Below, piece by piece: positions 10,263 to 22,455 of a DNA stretch of 64,000 nucleotides. The notes under the pieces are model-generated. The model saw only the letters and a program-made list of their open reading frames with translations. It had not been told where the DNA came from and searched no databases. Origin of the DNA: Beta vulgaris subsp. vulgaris (Eukaryota > Streptophyta > Magnoliopsida > Caryophyllales > Amaranthaceae). Numbering within the stretch: position 1 is the stretch's first letter; each line of letters begins with the position of its first letter. A program made the translations under genes and the position numbers. The stretch is from contig NC_079205.1 of the NCBI RefSeq assembly GCF_026745355.1, forward strand, positions 35,883,660 through 35,947,659, in the 5' to 3' direction.

Positions 10263-11895
10263 ACCGTCAATGAAAGCATTAGGTCTAGTTTAATGTCTCT
10301 ATATAATATATAACCTTAGCTAGTTTCGCGGACATTATAAACTTAACAGTCGTAGCTGTCGTTTTCATGGGCCAAATTATTGGGTTAGCTTAATAGTTTG
10401 GAAAACTGAGCAATTATAATATACCAAGTCATTTTAAAAACTTTTCTCGTTTACTTTGTATTTTTTCATTTTGAAATAATAGCAGTCTCGATCTGGGAAG
10501 TGATAACATACATTTCTGTAAGCTTATAAAAAGAGTTTTAGACTTTGTATTGATTTTTTTTAAAAAAACAAAAATCCCTTGAATGTTAGCACTCTCCAAT
10601 TCATTTGTCTTGTGTCAGTATTTTTAAGCTTCTAAAACACATATTTAATATACTAGGAAACGAGCACATGAACTTTGAAATGCAATTTTGAGGGTTTAAC
10701 CACTAATCGACTACCTATTTCAATGTTTAACGTTTCAAAGTAAAATATAATAAAGTCATATAATTATATGTAACTATATATATATAAACCAACTTTTTGA
10801 TCTCTAATACTTTATCAAGGTAATAACATTCTCTTACCCCAATTTCATTGAAAATGTTATTTTAATTTCCAATTTTTTCAAATTTCTTCTAAACAACTCA
10901 TCATGTCATAATGTCAATTTTCTGATTTTACACTAGACAGATAGTTACGAAAAATTAATAGCATAAAATATAATTTTTTTGAATAATAATATATTTGACA
11001 ATCATAAGTTACCCCAGGGCAAAATACTAGTTGTTACAATGAAAACAAGTTAAAATACGATTTTTTTTTGTTAATGAGGGAGCTATAATTTATTCGTTTT
11101 AAATACTTGCTACATTTTCCTCAAATGAAAATATCATATTACTTGCTACATATCATCAATGGATCCCTTTCCACTCTAAAGATTTTAAAATACTATTAAA
11201 AAGTTAGTGTTCTCTCACTTTTTCCTTTAAAATAGCCAAACTTTTCCCTTAACAAATGTTTTTCTATTCAAAAAGTGGTGGTGCGCCACTTTCTTTCTCC
11301 ATCTTTCATAAAAACTCTACACTTTCTCTATAAATAAAAACGGAAGAAGTAATAAATAAACGCAGTAAAAAACTTCATACAAAAATCGACTTAAATCATC
11401 AAGGAAGGTAATCAACAGTTACATGGACTCTTGACCACATAATATGTATAGCTGTCTAGATCATTAGCATGTTAGTTCCTCGCTCTTAAGTGAATTACAA
11501 AATGCTCTTCTTTGATTTGCTCTTCCTCCATCGTCATTACATTTAGCATTCTTCTCATGGGCTCCCTTCATTGGTGATATATAATTGCATAATTATCAAT
11601 AGTAACAGTTCTTCCTTTCATCCTCTGAAAGGCTATTTCAGCTTCAGTAAGCATGATAAAAGTTTGTCATGCCAGTTTGTGATTCTGCCCAGAGTATTAA
11701 AAAAAAAGACCACCTATGCAAAGGTGGCTTTAATATACACTCCATTTGTTTCTAAAAGTTCTTACTTTATCTAATTTCCTCTCACAAAAAAATTTCAAAT
11801 AGAAACAATAAAAGAAAATGGAAAGAGTACGTATAACTTTATGTCACTCGTCTTTAGGAATTTTTAGTTATATTTTTATAGTTTTATAGCTTTTT
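10263..11895. other. Non-coding part of duplicated block A
   Basis: AT-rich and shared with 25429-27055. It contains a degenerate MITE-like patch (about 11073-11350) with GAGGGAGCTATAATTTATT at one end and AAACGGAAGAAGTAAT at the other. No gene is seen. Confidence 0.6.
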
Positions 11896-12190
11896 AATTT
11901 TTTTAGGGGAAAAACGAGTGTTTTATTAATCAATAGACAAAAAATCAATGAGTAAAGAGCAATGACCTTCATAGATTGTTCTACACCAAATGTAACTAAC
12001 CTAGCGAGATGATAGGCAACAAAATTACTATCCCTTCACACATGAGACCATACTACATATTCAAAATCTTTGCTACAAACAAGAGTGTCTTACAAAATGG
12101 TATCACGATCCGATAAGTAAATTGCACCTTTTGACAGCCACCATAAGTCCTCCTAGTTAATACGAATGGTGTCTGGGCCTCTTGATGAGT
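11896..12190 (-). pseudogene. LINE 3' end remnant (RNase H-like tail), copy A
   Basis: The minus strand reads a decayed tail typical of plant L1-type ORF2 RNase H: DFEYVVWSHV, then SNFVAYHLARLVTFGVEQS with stops nearby. It ends in AATAAAACACTCGTTTTT and an A/T-rich tail at 11880-11910. It is 5'-truncated. The 72-codon ORF at 12053-12271 is a slice of it that runs into copia sequence. Confidence 0.7.
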
Positions 12191-12368
12191 GAGAACTGGA
12201 AAATTACATGGCCATGCGGAAAACGATTTAATCCTTATTTGAGCAGTTCGAACTAAGCGATCAAGGAACATAAAGTTGAGAATAACATTAATATTGTATT
12301 AATAAATTTGGCATTAAGTGACTTAAGGAATTTAACATTGCGCTCTTGTCTTCGGACAAGTAAGAGAT
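12191..12368 (+). pseudogene. copia internal 3' end with PPT, copy A
   Basis: GGAAAATTACATGGCCATGC ... TTGTCTTCGGACAAGTAAGAGA aligns with the sequence before the LTR at 35151. It is the 3' end of an internal region plus a degraded polypurine tract (intact version at about 35141: AGTGGGAGA). Confidence 0.75.
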
Positions 12369-13021
12369 TAAAGGAATATGTATGTCCTAAGACATCCCGA
12401 CAATTACTAAATATAAAAGGAATTATTATAGAGATAATAAATTACATTAGTTTAGTAATCATATTTACTTGCTAGAGAATAAATGTTGGTTAGTGGGACA
12501 ATATTGATTGAACCGACAACTAAGTTAACCTAATTCCTATGAAGTCACACATTGTATAACTAATTGAAATAAGAAAATCGGAGGAGAAATTAGGGTTAGG
12601 TTAGGTCTCTCTCTAAACCTATTCTCCTACTATTATAAAAAGTTATAATAGGAGAGTGGAATAGAGCGTTCTTTTTGTCAATAACTTTCAAACTGAAAAA
12701 GAGAGAGAAAAAACCCTAATATTTCCCTTTGGAAAATCCGACCCTCCTCCCTAAAAAGCAAGAGAGTGAAATATGTTCATCCTCTTCCGTTCTAGCAAAC
12801 GTTGGAATTCAATTGGTGCTCGTGGACTAAGTAGAGGGACATCAATAGTCGTTGTTCTTTGATCTATAGTGCTTGCGATCCGGTGGAAAACACGCTACGA
12901 AGGTTATACATTATTTTCCTTATAATGCAATTTATTTTTATGTTATGCATGCGATCTTGTGATAAGATGCTAGGAAATTTATTTTATGAAATTCTGCTAT
13001 ATGTTCATCTATATTCCTACA
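12369..13021 (+). repeat. copia LTR, copy A
   Basis: About 653 bp. Its start TTAAAGGAATATG corresponds to TTGAAGGAAC in other copies, and it ends ATATTCCTACA. It has a TATAAAA at 12634-12640 and the AGGTCTCTCTCTAAACC leader. It aligns with 27514-33239 (LINE removed) and 35151-35800. It is preceded by PPT-like and followed by PBS-like sequence. Confidence 0.85.
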
Positions 13022-13022
13022 G

Positions 13023-13031
13023 TGGTATCAG
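13023..13031 (+). other. copia primer-binding site, copy A
   Basis: TGGTATCAG one base after the LTR end. It matches the common plant initiator-Met tRNA PBS. Confidence 0.8.
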
Positions 13032-14608
13032 TTTTGCATTTTGTATAATATTTTATGATCATGTAATTGTATGAAAAATTATTACTTTTATTCAATTAAG
13101 GGAGAATTTATTTACTGGAATTTGCATAAGTAGTATTTGATATTTATTGATTAAAAATTATAAATAATTAATTTATTTGTGATTTATGCTCAAATAATTT
13201 TATAAAGGTCCGAAAATTTTATGTTATGGACGAAATAAATTGTTTCATTCACTCCAAAATTTTCAAATTTTTATAAATATGTTTGTTAGATTTAAAATTA
13301 TTTAATGTTTAATTTGATTAATCATTGAAATATTTTGTTAATAATTAAAGATTTGATTTGTAATTTGTTAAATAAATATAATGTTCATCACCCACATAGA
13401 TCTGGAATATTATGATAGCTGGAAATAATTTTTGGATTTTTCCTCAAATTTCTGAAACTTAATCATATTATTAACTTGGTTAAATTTTTTGTTTGATTTG
13501 ATTATTCATAGAATTTAAGGATTACGATTAAAATATTTTATTTTAATTGCTGTTATTTTTCAATTGATCACCCTAGAAATTATTATGAAAAGTTTTATTT
13601 GCTTATTAATTGTTAATAAGTAAATAGTTTGTGTTTATTTTATTTTGATATTATAAATGCGCGGATGTTTAATATAATATGTATGATATTATATTTTTCA
13701 AGCTATGACTAGTATGGCCCAAATTAGGATAGTAAATACGATCTGCGAATCGTTATGTTTGAATGTAGATTAAATACGATCTGCGAATCGTTCGTATTTT
13801 TGTAACTTCTAATTTTCGTTAGCTATTTAAGTCAAATTATGTAATCAAAGCATGAGGATTCAAGTAGTTTCAAGGATGGTTATCCATGGAGATTCAAGGA
13901 AGGATTCACGAAGATTAGTTATTTTCCTAAGTATAGGGGCCATACTTGATCATTTTAATTATCGCTTTTACATTTTTCTTGCATTTATTTTGTTTAAATG
14001 ATTGCTTCTAAGTTTTTCTGTGGTTAATTGATTCATGTGTTCACTATTTATTGACCATATTAGTAAACTTAGGTCCCGAACAGTAATATTGAGTATTAAT
14101 TGCTTTTCCAAACAATACTTATAAAGCCTTAGATAATGAGTGATAGGTTATGCCAAAGCAGGGTGTTACTCATAATTCCGGGGATAGTAGGGTAGGTTTT
14201 TTGAAACTTACATCATAATGTTTGGTTTAGCTCAACAAAATCATCAAAAGATAAAGTTTTGGGTTTTGAAGCTAAGAGAAAGGAGTAAACAAGGAGTTGT
14301 TAACCTATCTATCGAGAATTATAATTAGTTATAATAAGTATAGTGTTTACATACCTCAACTACTATAAATTGAAGGAAGGGCCAAAGTCCGTTTGATTGT
14401 AGTGGGAGGGAATCTTGATTATTTCTTTATTCAATAGGGGATTTTCATTTTGAATAAAGGGTAGAAGCTTATTAAAATATGTTTAATTGTTGTTTTTTTG
14501 ATAAACATTGATTTAATCTTGTTATTTTGTTGTAGTAATTATGTCTAGTAACAACAACGTCAACACCAATAATTCTACTTGTAATTTGATTCTACTACCA
14601 AAAATTTA
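13032..14608 (+). mobile_element. copia 5' leader and gag start, truncated
   Basis: Follows LTR and PBS. It contains a duplicated TAAATACGATCTGCGAATCG (about 13733 and 13770), then a long untranslated leader. A possible gag start at 14541 (MSSNNNVNTNNSTCNLILLP) is lost after about 24 codons, where a MITE begins and no copia sequence resumes. Only 13032-13583 is shared with copy B. Confidence 0.65.
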
Positions 14609-14862
14609 CGCCTTGAGTAATGAAATTTTTTTTTACGGTATTGGGAAAAACCGCAGCAATATACCTGTATTTTTAATATTGAAAAAATACATATTGCTGC
14701 GGTTTTCTCAAGAATCCGCAGCAATATGTTAAAATATTGTTGCGGTTTAAAACCGCAACAATATATTAATTAGCTATTGCTGCCCCCTTAATTGTTGCGC
14801 GACCAAAACCGCCGCAATAGGGGACTTAATGACCGCAACAATAAGCATTTATTCTACTAGTG
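14609..14862. mobile_element. CACTA-like MITE with GCAGCAAT/GCAACAAT repeats
   Basis: The right end read inward is CACTAGTAGAATAAATGC, a CACTA terminus. The left end CGCCTTGAGTAATG is a degenerate partner. The body has inverted copies of AACCGCAGCAATAT and CCGCAACAATA. Three-base TTA on each side (14606-14608 and 14863-14865) fits the 3-bp CACTA target duplication. About 254 bp, non-coding. Confidence 0.6.
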
Positions 14863-14865
14863 TTA

Positions 14866-15885
14866 ATCAAACACTACAATACCCTTTTCCTAACATGCCG
14901 AAATCTTGAATCAATGATCGGAATAAGGCACAAGGTTTGTTCTCGCAAAAAAAATTGTTTAAGGTTTGTTTCGCAAAAAAAAAAAAAATTTATAATGTGA
15001 TTTTTCACAAGTTTCATGTTTTATAAAGTGGTTTTTGATAAAATATCCTTTCTATGTATATGATCTGATTTACGACCTACTTTTTCTAATATAATGCGAT
15101 TTTTTTTGAGGCCATGGAATCTAATGTGATTCAGTGATTGTGTTAACTTTTTTTGGTGTGAACTCTCATAATCAACATATATGAATAATTAATTGATGAA
15201 AGAGTACATCACGACTTTAATATTACAATTAGCTTATGACCCAACCTCTCATATATACGACAGTTGTCTTTTGGTTTGACCCGTATAATTTTGGTTTACA
15301 AGTTGACTTTTTACTGATTACTATCGTTAAATAGTTATTTTCAGTTCGGAATCAGTTAATTTCAGTTTCTTAAGGAAACCCGCATCGACTCGGGTGAAAC
15401 TTGATATCGGTTATGCCGTGTACATCATTTCACTTCGGTCTCGCTTCGGGTCAAGACATTATTCATTGCAGGAAATTCCAACTCGGTTGGACTTTTATCA
15501 GGTCGGTTAAGCTTGTAGAACACAATGATAACACCAGGAAACTTATCAATATTTGTCTACAAAAGCACATTTTGAAGTTGCCATATTTTCTGTAAAATTA
15601 TTTTAATTTATAAAGGTTCAACATTTGGCTGATATTGAACAATTCAATTTCAAATTCTTCATTATTCTATAATTTTCCAACGTGTAACTATCAATGATGA
15701 ATTGGTGATTGGTTGTGGCCAAAGATTAAGATGATGATTGATAATGATGAATTAGTTTATAATTCAGTTAACTATCAATGATGAATTGGTGTTTGGTTAA
15801 TCATTAGGCTACTTGTCTTCCAATGTATAATGGAATTTGGAACAAACAGTATCTACTTAAATAATCCAAGTATTTATTATTGTAC
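14866..15885. other. AT-rich stretch, no gene seen
   Basis: Contains a short direct repeat of TAACTATCAATGATGAATTG (about 15686 and 15769). The 64-codon ORF at 15401-15595 has no recognisable features. Confidence 0.6.
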
Positions 15886-16530
15886 ATAATGAATGTGCCA
15901 ATGATAGCCGCTAAGCTAATTCAAGGTAATAACAATACGATATTTGAGTAACTCGTCTTTATGTGAAATGCATTTTGAAACATAAAACATATGATTGAAC
16001 TAGTATGTAGTTATTGGGTTAGATGGACGATGTATCAATATAAGTCATTAAGTTGATTCAACATAGCTATATTCTATCTAACTTAGTCATATTATTTAAT
16101 TTTAATAATTTAGAAACTAAAAATGTCTAATTAAAGTAGAATAAGTTGTTAGATGAGATTAATGAACAGACCAATGTAACTCGATAAACTAATTCAAGAT
16201 AACAATCATTTATTTAAGTTTAATTGTCTGTAAGTTAAATTCATTTCATAACTAAAACATCCAATTCAATTGATGCAAGTTGTCATGGGATGAGATATAT
16301 GAATGTACCATCAATCAGTGACTTATAATAAATAAATAGAATCACAGAAATTATTAATCATGCATTAAAGTTAATAGTGTTCAAGTTAAATCAATTTTGA
16401 AACTGTAAACATGTTATTGAATTGGATTAATATGTGTCAATATAAGTCGATAAGTTTGTTAAGGATAACAATACTCTATTCCATTTAATCGTTATTAAGC
16501 TATATTCTCTTAACATTCTATACATGTGAT
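15886..16530. repeat. Degenerate tandem repeat, unit about 128-142 bp
   Basis: A motif of the form ATGTNNCAATATAAGTCNNTAAGTTNATTCAAGATAACAAT recurs near 15893, 16030, 16172, 16303 and 16431. Each is followed by a variant of AAGTTAAATTCATTTTGAAACTAAAACAT. At least five diverged units are present. No coding potential. Confidence 0.6.
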
Positions 16531-16677
16531 TATAAACTAATTTTCCTATTTATTATGATAATATGTACAATTGTATATCAACACTGCAACACACGTATAG
16601 TTTCTCAAAATCAACACTCAATCATAAAAACCAAGAAATTCAACATTTTAAAAAATATCTGATTAACGCTTAAGATA

Positions 16678-16711
16678 ATAACAATAATAATAATAATAGT
16701 AATCTTTTTCC

Positions 16712-16781
<70 letters not shown>

Positions 16782-16802
16782 TGTTTCCTAATTATAATAA
16801 TA

Positions 16803-16835
<33 letters not shown>

Positions 16836-16837
16836 CA
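16678..16837. repeat. AAT microsatellite
   Basis: Two long AAT runs (16712-16781 and 16795-16837) interrupted by TTGTTTCCTAATT. The poly-leucine ORF on the minus strand here is a repeat artefact. Confidence 0.95.
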
Positions 16838-16889
16838 ATAATTCATCAATCTAATTTTGGTATCAATTATCAAATTATGCGTATGGTTT

Positions 16890-17275
16890 GTTGGGTATTT
16901 AGGAGATTGGGCTGGCCCAATATAGAATTCTAAAAACCTAGTCTTGTCTCCATATATATACTCTAACTTAACCTAACCAGTAAACACCCAATCACAAAAC
17001 TCAAAACCCTAAAATCTAGATCATAGAAATGACTTCTTTCTCTCTCACACACTGGCACCATTTCTGATTCCGTTTCTCAAAAGTCAAAATCTAAAATATT
17101 TCTTTATTTGTCACTTCGTCTCTTAACTTTCGATTCTTCTACTCTCTAATTCTCCTCATTTTTTCACATGAAGAGAATAATGAAAATTCGTGAAGATTGA
17201 AGACACGAAGAGGAGATTCTTGGAGTTTGAAGAGTCGAAACACAATATTTCAATTTCGAAGAAAACCCTATCCAG
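16890..17275 (+). promoter_or_regulatory. Orphan housekeeping-type promoter and 5' leader
   Basis: In order: the palindrome TTGGGCTGGCCCAA (16907-16920, site II/UP1 type GGCCCAA), CATATATATA (16951-16960, TATA), and AAACCCTAA (17005-17013, telo-box). Then comes a CT-rich leader with a 12-codon uORF (17029) and a possible splice donor CCAG|GTTAAG near 17276. This combination is known from promoters of ribosomal-protein and translation genes in plants. No ORF of such a gene follows within several kilobases, so it may be a gene remnant or an untracked small-exon gene. Confidence 0.4.
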
Positions 17276-17885
17276 GTTAAGAACTCAAATTTCCATTTTT
17301 TTTGTTTTTTCTTTTAATCACAAAATTTTCATGTTAGGATGTTGTTAAGAGTTTGGATCTATATATTTTTTGATTTTTTAGTTCTTTTTTTTGGATTGAA
17401 ATTTGGATTTGATATATTATTTTGATTTTGTTAAAAAAATTGATCAGATTTTTTTTAGGGATTATTATGTTATTCTATTGTAAAAAATCGGATGTTGTTG
17501 ACTTGTAATTCTTATTCATAGCACTAAAATATAATTATGAATTTATGATTCATTCATTTGTTTAATTTTTCTTTTTTATGAATTTTTAACGGCTAAATAC
17601 TTAATAAAATATAATTCTGATTACATATTTGTAGATCATTTAAAATTTTCACCTTAGTTATTGATATAATTTGAGTTTAGTAGGTGTTTAATGAAAATTA
17701 ACGGCTAAATAATTAGTAATATAATTTTTTTTATGCATTTCTGCCTTTTTTATATGAATTTTCAGCTTCTTTTTATAATTTTTTTGGCTTTTTTTAATGA
17801 ATTTTCTGCTTTTTTTTTAAGAATTTTCTATTTTTCATTAAAAAACAAGACGACTAACAAATTCAAAAACCTATCCTTAGAAACC
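17276..17885. other. AT-rich, intron-like, no gene seen
   Basis: T-rich sequence after the possible donor. No recognisable exon. Confidence 0.5.
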
Positions 17886-17888
17886 CTA

Positions 17889-18056
17889 GGATTTTAATAT
17901 ATTGTAAATTGAAGTGAAATATTTATTAGGTTTTTTATTCTTATGTTCTAATATTTTAATATATTGTAAATTTAAGTGAAATATTTATTAGGTTTTTTGT
18001 TCTTATGATTTTAGGAATTTAATATATTGTAAATTGAAGTGAAATATAAATTGAAG
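17889..18056. repeat. Tandem repeat, unit about 62 bp, three copies
   Basis: TTAATATATTGTAAATT-GAAGTGAAATATTTATTAGG recurs at about 17893, 17955 and 18019. The third copy is truncated. Confidence 0.8.
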
Positions 18057-18600
18057 TGAGTAGAATTTTTTTATTCTTTGGTTCTTTATTTTTTTTTTTT
18101 ATAATAGTAATATAAACATTCGTAAATTATTAAATGATTTTGACAAATAATTTGCTTTTGCAAGTAATCAAAATAGTAAAAGCAACACCGAGTGGAAGTG
18201 ATCAAAAACAAAATAATCAACAATCAAAGTGGGGTGAGTTAAATTAACTTTGATGGAAGAAAGATAACTTTTATTAACAATGATGAATTTCATGAATTAT
18301 ATTTGAAGAATCAAAATTAATGATGTTTTTGATTTATTGAAATTAGTTATATGAATTTATAAATAACCATAAATCAATAGCCCATACAAGTGATACAACA
18401 CTGTAAGTATTTTTCTTTATTAAAATACACAAGGGTCTTGTATATTAAATTTTCACTATTGAGAATTCAAGTTTTTAATGAAAATAGTAATTGAAAATTG
18501 AAACCATGTGTTTTTATCTTTGTCTAATTATTAAAGTGTCATGTCATTGTACGCCAATAATTTAGGTAAATAAAAAAAATTACGAAATTAGGTGTTATAT
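18057..18600. other. AT-rich, no gene seen
   Basis: A possible short exon (about 18160-18232, ending AAGTGG|GGTGAG) could belong to the orphan promoter upstream, but the reading frame gives no recognisable protein. Confidence 0.4.
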
Positions 18601-18604
18601 TTTG

Positions 18605-19035
18605 AAACGGTCCAGTTTGAGTATTTGAAACAATTGTATTCTATATAGTTTAAAACTGTTTTATTCAGTTTGATTCTGTTTAGTTTAAAACAGTTTTATT
18701 CAGTTTTATGCAGTTTAGTCAAAAACATTTTGATTCAGTTCAGTTAATAACAATTTTATTCAGCTTGATTCAGTTCAGTAAAAAACAGTTCTATTCAGTT
18801 TGATTTAGTTCAGTTAAAAACAATTTGAAATAATTTTAAGTTAAATTCAGTTCATTTTCAGTCCAGTTCAATTCAGTTTAAATCGGTTTTTCTTGCAGTT
18901 AATTTCAGTTTGGTATGTTTTCGGTTGAATTTCAGTTCAGTTAATTGTAGTTTACTTTAATTTGATTGACTTATCAGTTTTTACGTTTTCATTTGTGGGT
19001 CAATTCAGTTCAGTTTATTCAGTTCAGTTGATCAA
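18605..19035. repeat. CAGTT-rich degenerate repeat
   Basis: Repeated TTTATTCAGTTTGATTCAGTT and AGTTCAGTTAAAAACA units of about 40 bp. They resemble the pentanucleotide body of the MITEs at 43545 and 53271, but no element ends are visible here. Confidence 0.6.
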
Positions 19036-21634
19036 CAATTTGCGATTTAACCATCGTATTTCAACCAAACTGACAACACTAATCTCAGCACAAATTGATA
19101 AGGTTCAAGTATATCTAAATTGTAGGCATCTGAAAATTGAACTTGTACACAACATTAAACATTGGATATTTCTTACTTAAGTAACCTTCTTAAAGTTAGC
19201 CAATATATCAGTTTCCCTCAAACTTGCAATCATTACTAAAGCTTTCGACTCGATTGAGTTGTATTGGGTATTGTCTTGGGTACTGCTGCACTAGAACAAG
19301 AAAACATTAAACTTAACGACACATACTTTCTCTCTTAATTATAGAGGGCATCTTAATCTCACAAGTAACTATACAAATATTGGAAATGAAAAAAGGAAAG
19401 GCATGGAAAATAATTGTTAAGATAAGCGCAAACACCCATTCAATTGAAAAAATTTGAACCCAAAATGCATAATTGCCTTTTTTAGTCTTCCATTAAAATA
19501 GTCATGAATTTACCCATTTCTTTTAAACCTTTAAATTAAGTTAGTATATATCCCAACCTTCAAACCCAAGGTACAATTTTTATCTATATACAATTGATAT
19601 TCCAAAGAAAAGAAAAAAGGACGAGAAGGGGATGAAGTTGATTACAAAAATCTAATTTGGTATTCCATTCAAATAGTCATGAATTTGCTATGCCATGAAC
19701 CAAAATTCAATTTCAGATATTTGGAGGAACCATCATTAATCAACATAATAGAAATATCTAGAGTAATGAGAAGAATTACTTGTTCAATTGACGAGAAGAA
19801 TAGCTATTGGCGAAACGAAACTCCTTTCGCAGGCAATTGACGAGAAGGGGATGGGGTTGACGAAGTCGTCATAAATGCTTAAAAATCAGTCGAAAGAGTT
19901 ATGGGAGTTTGAAATTGACGAGAAGGAGAAGGGGATAGCTATTTGCACCTTATTTTTTGGTACTAGGAAAATTAGATAAAGTCTCCTAAAAAACAAAAGG
20001 AAAATTAATAAGAGTCCCCTAAAGAAAGGAAAAATAAATAAAATACAATGTTTTCTGATTTTTTATCATTTTTTTTAGAATACTTGAGAATTTTCTTATG
20101 CAATTCCATAGGGGGTTTCAAGTTTAACTATATTTTTACTTTTAGTTTGTTTAATTTAATGAGAAATGAGGTTTAAAAATCGAAAAATGTTTTCTCCTAG
20201 TGTATTTTATAACTAGTTATAGTGATAATAAGTTATAATAACTTCATTTAAGTTCAAATGATAAAAAATAGAGTCAATATAAAGTGCACAATTATAGAAT
20301 ATTATAGTATTTTCTACAATAGAATAGAAAAATTAGATGGACAAATTTACTAGAATAATTCCTATTATTGACGATCCACTAAAAATAATCCCACCTACCA
20401 ATTACTTTAAAGGAAATAACATGTTACTGACGAGGGCGAATTTCTTAATCACAATGTAATTTGAGATTAAATTTCTTTATTTAGTTGGATTCCAACAAAC
20501 AAAGCTAATCTTTACCAATACATGATTGAAAATTTTATTTGACGGTTATTGGTAAAAGGTTTGAGTTTGCAGTTTACCTAAATGTAGCAAAGATAACTAG
20601 AAGTAATTTTACTAGTATATTAATATAGGTTTAGTACTGAAATACCCACTTTGTTTTTTTTATTGTTACACTTTTCAGTCTGGGGAGAAACAAGGAAATT
20701 CTACGAAATGCATCGAAAAAGTACAAGCAAAGAATAATTGGTTTTTAGCAATATAAAAGAACCACTAAATACATTGTATGACAAAGAAAAATAGGGTAGG
20801 CGGAAAGGTTTTAGGTGAATTAATAAAATGGATGGTGGGTGAATGAGGTAGAAAAATATAAAAGTTGATGTGATAGATTAAAATATAATAGAAAATGATA
20901 TACATAACCCTTAGGGCTATGGGGCTATGTATAAGGTGCTTAAAATGGAAATAAAAAATTGAATCAAGCATTTCTTACCTCAAATAATGTGAAATATTAT
21001 TATGAATTCTTAAATTATTTCCATTTAAAGACATGTATTTAATGCTTATATATAGACCTAAGGGCTACATATAACATTACCGAAATATAATCCGTACATC
21101 ACATAATATAATGCTTGTTTCTTTTTTACACGCTCTCCAAGATAGACTTTTGAGTTTTGATCTTTAATATCTTCAATTCTCTATTAATAAAAAATAGAGT
21201 ACATTGATATTATGAAACTATACATTGACGCAAATCTAATGCGATCCTACATGAGTACATTTTCTTCTATATATTAATGAGAATATTTCAGATTTTAAAG
21301 TTAGATCCACTAAAAAGGAAATTGCTACTATATTATGGGAAGGAGGGAGTAAGAAAAAAGTGAAAGTGTAACACTTAAAAAGATGGTCAAAAAAGAAAAG
21401 CGTAACAAATTACGTTCAACTTTCAAGATTTTGCGAGAAACTACCTTATAAAAATTTGTTGTCCCAAACTACCTTACTTTTACCATTTTGTTATTGACAA
21501 CCACTTTATCTCAGTTTTCGGCGGTGACTACTTTTCAATTCAAATTCTGAGAGGAAAAAAAATTATCCTTGTGAAAATTGTTTAAGATTCGAGGATACTA
21601 AGAAGGTGATAAGAGGGTGGATTGGTGGTACAAA
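19036..21634. other. AT-rich intergenic, MITE remnants only
   Basis: No gene seen. Around 20893-21077 an imperfect inverted repeat (ACATAACCCTTAGGGCTATG against ATAGACCTAAGGGCTACATA) suggests a small MITE. GGAAGGAGGGAGTA near 21339-21352 looks like a lone Stowaway end. ORFs of 60-70 codons here are AT-rich noise. Confidence 0.5.
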
Positions 21635-22427
21635 GGGCCTGTTCGGCAAAAATAGTTGTTGGGTAGCTGTTGGCTGTTGGAGTAGATGGCAGTTGTTTGG
21701 GTAGCTGTTAGATGTCGGCTAGTAGTTGTTCACTCTTAACTGTGAAAGTAACTGTTTACAATATAAGTATTCGGTATAAGTAGATGTTATGCTTATATAT
21801 AATAAAAATAACATATTTTTTAAGTATAATATTAATTATAATTATATGATTAATTACTATATGGTTCATACTAGGATGACAGTGTCCTCATCAGTCCACT
21901 TAAATACCTCTTTCATCCCTTCTTTGTTATTAAATGAAACCATCTACGTATCTAACATAACCCTGAAGAATATAAATTCTTAATGAGAATATAAAGCACC
22001 AAGCCATCTACGTATCTAGCATCATATTAGTATACTAATCAACATTGAAAAATATAAGCAGAAGGAAAACAAGAGAGTTAGTTGATAAAAAAATTATGTT
22101 TGATAAAAATGAGAAAGTGAGATTTTTTATCTTTAAAAAGTGGGATTTTATTTTTTGTTAATCCCAAATTTTATCCTGAATATATCATATTCTGTTAATC
22201 CCAATTTTTTATCCTTTAAAAGTGGGATTTTTTTCCTTTGAAAAAAAAAGTAGAACGCTACTTACAGAAACTGAACGCTATAAAATATAACGTTTGGGAA
22301 AAGCTACCCCAAAGCTATTTGAAATTCCAACAGCTACTCCAACATCTACTATGCCAAACACTTAATTAGTATTTTGACTTAGTCAAAACACTAAAAGCTA
22401 GTGCAAAAACTGTTGCCGAACAGGCCC
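21635..22427. mobile_element. Harbinger/Tourist-like element, non-coding
   Basis: Terminal inverted repeats GGGCCTGTTCGGCAA at left, and TTGCCGAACAGGCCC at right. It is flanked by AAA on both sides (21632-21634 and 22428-22430), a 3-bp duplication. The body has GGTAGCTGTTGGCTGTTGG at left and CCAACAGCTACTCCAACATC at right. About 793 bp with no transposase. Confidence 0.75.
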
Positions 22428-22447
22428 AAAGTGTTGACATAGATATG

Positions 22448-22455
22448 GGAGAGAG
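22448..22455. repeat. 8-bp TSD of hAT-like element (left)
   Basis: GGAGAGAG, repeated at 23960-23967. It is low-complexity, so weaker than usual as proof. Confidence 0.7.

Larger units (their letters stand above)
3764..13583. repeat. Segmental duplication, copy A
   Basis: From AGAGGTTAAATGATATT to CAATTGATCACCCTAGAAATTATT this segment aligns by eye, in the same order and orientation, with 24026-33804. Shared parts are the left flank (3764-4040), the knottin gene, long non-coding DNA, a LINE 3' remnant, and a copia LTR with its PBS and leader. Private to this copy is the copia insertion 4041-9568. The right boundary lies inside the copia leader. Confidence 0.92.

Noticed and set aside
12053..12271. 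72-codon minus ORF
   Set aside because: Spans LINE RNase H remnant and copia 3' end; not a gene.
13023..13031. tRNA-like sequence (TGGTATCAG)
   Set aside because: It is the retroelement primer-binding site; no cloverleaf follows.
16670..16873. Leucine-rich ORF
   Set aside because: Translation of the AAT microsatellite.
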